From: Clostridiales bacterium
GTDB lineage: Bacteria > Bacillota > Clostridia > Oscillospirales > CAG-382
Direction: 5' to 3'
Assembly (NCBI GenBank): GCA_003452915.1
Contig: DMMZ01000021.1
Coordinates: 1-42,962, forward strand
DNA: 42,962 nucleotides
Each line of letters starts with the position of its first letter. Position 1 is the stretch's first letter. Of this stretch, positions 39,398 to 42,962 are shown in pieces. A model generated the notes under the pieces. It made no database searches. It saw only the letters and a list, made by a program, of their open reading frames with translations, and was not told the DNA's origin. The translations under genes were made by a program, and so were the position numbers.

Positions 39398-40588
39398 TAA
39401 GCTTTTTACGATTTCCTCTGTATCTGTAGCTATTACAAGCTCCTCGTTGGTGGGTATAACAAATACCTTCACCTTTGAGGTTGCTGTACTTATTTCACAA
39501 GGCTTAGTTGAATAGTTCTTCGCTTTATCAAGTTCAATACCGAAAAATTCCATGTTTTTTAAGCTGTCCTGGCGGATATTAGCATTATTTTCGCCTACAC
39601 CAGCTGTAAAAACTACACAGTCAAGACCATTCATTGCTGCTGCATATGAGCCTACATATTTTTTAATCTGATAGCAAAGTATATCTTGTGCAAGACGTGC
39701 TCTCTTGTTTCCGTCCTCAATAGCTTTAGTAATTTCTCTCAGGTCGCTTGATACTCCCGAAACACCTAGGAAACCGCACTTTTTATTCATCCATCCGCTC
39801 ATCTCAGAAACTGGAATACCCTCTTTTTCCATTATAAAAGGAATTATAGCAGGGTCAATAGTACCACAGCGTGAGCCCATTATAACGCCCTCTAGAGGGG
39901 TAAAGCCCATGCTGGTATCTATAACCTTTCCGCCCTTGACTGCCGATATCGAGGAACCGTTTCCAAGGTGGCAGGTTACAATTTTTGTTTCCTCCGGAGC
40001 TTTACCTAAAAGCTCAATCGCTTTTTCCGAGACGTAACGGTGCGAAGTACCGTGAAAACCGTAACGACGGATCTTATGTTTCTCGTATAGCTCGTATGGA
40101 ATCGGGTACATGAATGCTTCTTCGGGCATTGTCTGGTGGAACGCTGTATCAATAACTAACACTTGCGGAGTGTTAGGCATTATTTGAATACAACCTTTTA
40201 TTCCCAGTAGGTGCGGAACTGTGTGCAGAGGTGCTATATCGCAGCATTTTTCAAGATCAGCGATAACATTTTCATTGACAAGTACGCTCTTTGTAAGCCA
40301 GGGACCGCCGTGAACGACTCTGTGCCCTACTGCCGAGATTTCACCCATATCAGAAATACATCCGTATTCTTTATCGGTTAGGCTCTCGACCAAAGCCGAA
40401 ACAGCCTGTGCGTGTGTTGGCATCGGCATATCCTTTACTACATCCGGCTTGCCTGCAGCCTGATGCTTAAGCCTGCCGTCTAGACCAATCCTTTCGCAGA
40501 GCCCTTTTGCCATAACTGCTTTCGTATCCATATCGAAAAGCTGATACTTAAGCGACGAGCTCCCTGCGTTTACAACTAAAACAAACAT
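39395..40588 (-). CDS. ackA: Acetate kinase
   Basis: A 397-residue ASKHA kinase making ATP from acetyl phosphate during fermentation. Family marks: VLVVNAGSSSLKYQLF, VGHRVVHGG, VLVIDTAFHQTMP (catalytic Asp), RRYGFHGTSHRYVS (His), HLGNGSSISAVK (phosphate loop) and the adenosine motif FTAGVGENN. The segment after IAPLH reads TVPHLLGI rather than the usual NPxNLLGI. GGAG lies eight bases before the ATG. No pta gene is adjacent. The promoter overlaps that of the divergent tmcAL. Confidence 0.97.
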   Translation of the reverse strand: MFVLVVNAGSSSLKYQLFDMDTKAVMAKGLCERIGLDGRLKHQAAGKPDVVKDMPMPTHAQAVSALVESLTDKEYGCISDMGEISAVGHRVVHGGPWLTKSVLVNENVIADLEKCCDIAPLHTVPHLLGIKGCIQIMPNTPQVLVIDTAFHQTMPEEAFMYPIPYELYEKHKIRRYGFHGTSHRYVSEKAIELLGKAPEETKIVTCHLGNGSSISAVKGGKVIDTSMGFTPLEGVIMGSRCGTIDPAIIPFIMEKEGIPVSEMSGWMNKKCGFLGVSGVSSDLREITKAIEDGNKRARLAQDILCYQIKKYVGSYAAAMNGLDCVVFTAGVGENNANIRQDSLKNMEFFGIELDKAKNYSTKPCEISTATSKVKVFVIPTNEELVIATDTEEIVKSL

Positions 40589-40611
40589 ATATATCTCCTT
40601 TTTGCATGGTG

Positions 40612-40640
40612 TTGACTTTTAAACCGAAAATCATTATACT
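40612..40640 (+). promoter_or_regulatory. Sigma-A promoter of tmcAL
   Basis: TTGACT (40612-40617), 17 bases, TATACT (40635-40640). Its -10 shares four bases with the -10 of the divergent ackA promoter. Confidence 0.65.
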
Positions 40641-40661
40641 ACCCCTATAAGTAAAAAGCAA
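40633..40661 (-). promoter_or_regulatory. Sigma-A promoter of ackA
   Basis: Minus strand: TTGCTT (40661-40656), 17 bases, TATAAT (40638-40633), about 45 bases before the ackA start codon. Confidence 0.65.
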
Positions 40662-40760
40662 GGGTAACTTTAATTATATATAAATAAGCTTTATTTTGAT
40701 ATGTTTTGTTGAAAATTGTCGTGTAAAATAATAAGCTAGTTCCGAAAGGTTTATCCTCGT

Positions 40761-41924
40761 ATGTTTAAAAAGCGTTATGCCGCCATAATAAGTGAATATA
40801 ACCCTTTTCATTACGGCCATCTTTATCAGATCGAATGCTTAAAAAAAGATTACGACGGCATTATCTGTATTATGAGTGGAAACCTTGTCCAACGTGGCGA
40901 GGTGGCAGTTGCCGATAAATATATTCGTGCAAAAGCCGCGCTCATGTGTGGAGCAAGCCTTGTTGTCGAGTTGCCTTTTCCTTTTTGTATGCTTTCTGCA
41001 AAAGACTTTGCATCCGCAGGCGTTTATATTGCAGCTTCTTTGGGAGTTGAAGCTCTTGGCTTTGGCTGCGAGGACGATTTTTCGTTATTAACACGCATAT
41101 CCGATGTTATAACAGACATATCCTTTGAAAAGAACCTGAATAATCTTATAAAGTTCGAAAAAAATCTATCCTTTCCAAAAGCAAAAGAAAAGCTGCTGGA
41201 ATCTATATTAGGTGCGGCTTCTGCCGAAGTAATTCGTAAACCGAATAATATTCTCACTCTTGAATACCTTGCAGCGATAAAAAAAGGCGGTTATGGTATA
41301 CTTCCGCATCCTGTAAAAAGGGATATGTCCCTTCGTTCTTCTTCTTCAATTCGTAAAGAGCAGAGCAGGGAAGCCATGCTTTCATTATTACCACCCGAAA
41401 GTTCGGGAGTTTATACCGAGCTTAATGAAAGCAAATTTCCGCGCAGAACCGATAATCTTTCGCAATACATTATAGGTACTCTCAGAAATAATATTAATTA
41501 TAATGATTTTTACGGCACTACCAAAGACTTGTTCAACATTATTATGTCAACCGCTCAAAATGCATCTACTTTCTCCGAGTTAATAGAAGCGTGTCAAAAT
41601 GCTTTGTATACCGAGGCTAGAGTTCGCAGAAGTGTTTTGTCTATGGTATTTAATATCTCTACCGAAATAGCGTTATGTAAACCTTCATATACTATGCTTT
41701 TAGCTGCCGACAGCGAAGGTTGCACTTTCCTTAAAAATCGTAAAAAGCAATTCGGAATACCTGTTATAACAAAACCCTCACATATTAAAAAAGAATCAAA
41801 CGAAGTGAAAGTTGCTTTTATAAGGGAAGCGGAGCTTGATAATGTGCTTGCTTTATCCGCTCCCAAAGCAGAAAGTATAAATTTAATGGTAAAGACTCCG
41901 TTTATATTAAACAATATAAGGTAA
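40761..41924 (+). CDS. tmcAL: tRNA(Met) cytidine acetate ligase TmcAL
   Basis: A 387-residue enzyme that acetylates the wobble cytidine C34 of elongator tRNA-Met using acetate and ATP through acetyl-adenylate. The nucleotidyltransferase signature is clear: IISEYNPFHYGHLYQIE (HxGH), MSGNLVQRGEVAVADK and VELPFPFCMLSAKDFA. The C-terminal part carries the helical region with LRSSSSIRKE. CGAAAGG lies upstream of the ATG. It is divergent from acetate kinase with overlapping promoters. The neighbourhood of ackA and tmcAL, both acetate users, is known in clostridia. Confidence 0.95.
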   Translation: MFKKRYAAIISEYNPFHYGHLYQIECLKKDYDGIICIMSGNLVQRGEVAVADKYIRAKAALMCGASLVVELPFPFCMLSAKDFASAGVYIAASLGVEALGFGCEDDFSLLTRISDVITDISFEKNLNNLIKFEKNLSFPKAKEKLLESILGAASAEVIRKPNNILTLEYLAAIKKGGYGILPHPVKRDMSLRSSSSIRKEQSREAMLSLLPPESSGVYTELNESKFPRRTDNLSQYIIGTLRNNINYNDFYGTTKDLFNIIMSTAQNASTFSELIEACQNALYTEARVRRSVLSMVFNISTEIALCKPSYTMLLAADSEGCTFLKNRKKQFGIPVITKPSHIKKESNEVKVAFIREAELDNVLALSAPKAESINLMVKTPFILNNIR

Positions 41925-41951
41925 AAAATTTCAACGAAAAGGATTTATACA

Positions 41952-42890
41952 ATGCAAAAGCATTTATTCGTCATTAATCCTGTAGCGGGTAAAAAAGACC
42001 GCTCCGGCATAATCAAAAAAGCTATTGAACGTATGTTGCTAATAGAACCATATGATATAGCCATTACAACAGGTGTTGGCAACGCAACCGAAATAGTAAA
42101 AGAAAGCCTTGCTTCGTTGCCGAGCAATTATTTCCTTAGAATATATTCCTGCGGAGGAGATGGAACGCTCAGTGAGATTATTGACGGTGTTTACCGTTCG
42201 AAAAGCAAAAACTGTGCCGTAGGTGCAATTCCGATCGGCTCGGGTAATGATTTTATTAAGTATTTTATTAATATTCCTGCCGAGAAATTTCGTTCTTTAC
42301 CTGATATGGTAAAAGGCAGAATAGAAACTTGCGATATAATTACGGTAAAAGACAGCAAAAACGAGCAGGAAAGAGTATGTGTAAATATTGTTTCTGCAGG
42401 CTTTGACGCTGCCGTTGCAAAAGGTATGAAAAAATACAAGCATTTACCGCTTGTCAGCGGAAGTGCTGCATATAATCTTTCGGTAATCGAATGTGTTATT
42501 TCAAAAATGCGTCATAAGTTTTCTCTCGTTGCCGATGGTATCGAGATAAAAGACGTCAATTCTGAGTATCTTTTTGCAATCTGTGCCAACGGGAGCTATT
42601 ACGGCGGAGGTTTTAAAGCTTCGCCAATCAGTGATATTCGTGATGGTCTCATGGATTTTATACGTATAAAGCCCGTTTCGCGCTTTGCTTTCGCAACATT
42701 AATTGGTGCATTTAAAAGAGGAGAGCACCTCGTAAAGATGAAGAAATTTGTTACCCACGCACTTTGTAAAGAATTGAAAATCCTATCGGATAAAGAAATA
42801 GATGTAAACATCGACGGTGAAATTATTCCGATGATGAATCCTACGATATCAATTCTTCCGAATGAGATAAATTTGATATTACCGGAGTAA
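41952..42890 (+). CDS. Diacylglycerol kinase-like lipid kinase (DagK/YegS family)
   Basis: A 312-residue cytosolic lipid kinase. The N-terminal FVINPVAGKKDRSG and the central SCGGDGTLSEII (GGDGT ATP site) are diagnostic, followed by AIPIGSGNDFIKYF. A C-terminal beta domain includes ANGSYYGGGFKASP and ends with VNIDGEIIP. In firmicutes such enzymes (DgkB type) phosphorylate diacylglycerol to phosphatidate to recycle lipids; other family members use other lipids. AAAGG lies upstream of the ATG. It follows tmcAL by 27 bases and is probably co-transcribed. Confidence 0.92.
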   Translation: MQKHLFVINPVAGKKDRSGIIKKAIERMLLIEPYDIAITTGVGNATEIVKESLASLPSNYFLRIYSCGGDGTLSEIIDGVYRSKSKNCAVGAIPIGSGNDFIKYFINIPAEKFRSLPDMVKGRIETCDIITVKDSKNEQERVCVNIVSAGFDAAVAKGMKKYKHLPLVSGSAAYNLSVIECVISKMRHKFSLVADGIEIKDVNSEYLFAICANGSYYGGGFKASPISDIRDGLMDFIRIKPVSRFAFATLIGAFKRGEHLVKMKKFVTHALCKELKILSDKEIDVNIDGEIIPMMNPTISILPNEINLILPE

Positions 42891-42907
42891 ATAAGGAGAG
42901 TTAAATA

Positions 42908-42962
42908 ATGCCATTAGTCAAAATCGAAATACTAAAAGGACATACAAAAGTATATAAAGAAA
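42908..42962 (+). CDS. 4-oxalocrotonate tautomerase-family protein (start only)
   Basis: The first 18 residues are visible before the window ends: MPLVKIEILKGHTKVYKE. Proline directly after the initiator Met is the catalytic residue of the tautomerase superfamily, and the (L/I)VKIE(I/M)L(K/E)GxxxxxK pattern follows. AAGGAGAG lies just upstream. It is 17 bases after the lipid kinase gene and so probably in the same transcript. The rest of the gene lies outside the window. Confidence 0.75.
   Translation, partial: MPLVKIEILKGHTKVYKE

Noticed and set aside
1..42962. CRISPR array, tRNA, rRNA, prophage or transposase genes
   Set aside because: No regularly spaced repeats, no T-loop-like GGTTCGAATCC sequences, and no phage or transposase proteins were found by reading through the window.

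Overview
The window is a low-GC chromosomal segment of an endospore-forming Gram-positive anaerobe, most likely a Clostridia member of the Oscillospiraceae/Ruminococcaceae type. The evidence is a SpoIIE phosphatase behind a Spo0A-like promoter, a secreted dockerin-bearing SGNH hydrolase, strong AGGAGG-type ribosome binding sites, many TTGACA/TATAAT promoters, a TPP riboswitch before ThiT, and the firmicute-type cluster rplS-lepB-rbgA-rnhB-yraN. I see no prophage, transposase, CRISPR array, tRNA or rRNA gene.

Layout. 1-870: the end of a GH18-like gene and an isolated, AT-rich DUF2691-like gene between strong hairpins. 870-6060: spoIIE, an atypical Gfo/Idh/MocA protein and a GT39-like membrane glycosyltransferase, all on +. 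6070-16110 (-): an MFS transporter; an ECF sigma factor with a one-TM partner; a GNAT; and a probable pcrA-DUF1015-valS operon. 16200-19560 (+): a dockerin/SGNH secreted hydrolase overlapping radC by 4 bp. 19650-23210 (-): a nuclease-like hypothetical coupled to a YugP-type zinc protease, a divergent gpsA, and thiT under a TPP riboswitch with its own terminator. 23236-33447 (-): a long probable operon minD, a catalytically degenerate mgsA homologue, hisS, aspS, then an ABC exporter of the GldA/GldF/GldG type with a DUF4340 protein. 33540-38290 (+): rplS, lepB, rbgA, rnhB, yraN and thrC. 38290-42962: DUF1540 (-), a metallophosphoesterase with an apparent AUU start, ackA (-) back to back with tmcAL (+), a diacylglycerol-kinase-like gene, and the start of a tautomerase gene.

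The most unusual signal is a small structured repeat just upstream of three unrelated genes (spoIIE, hisS, rnhB), always in the same orientation to the start codon. It has a roughly 10-bp stem-loop whose arms differ between copies yet stay paired, three bases, GTTTTGTGCC, a variable hairpin, GCACAATTCCC, further locus-specific hairpins, then a GAAAGG ribosome binding site. In front of spoIIE the RBS-containing part is duplicated in tandem. It may be a mobile hairpin element that carries a ribosome binding site, or a cis-acting leader RNA.

Other points worth following are the MgsA homologue lacking all four catalytic positions, the RbgA G4 motif reading TKSG, the ackA and tmcAL promoters sharing their -10 bases, and the metallophosphoesterase start codon.
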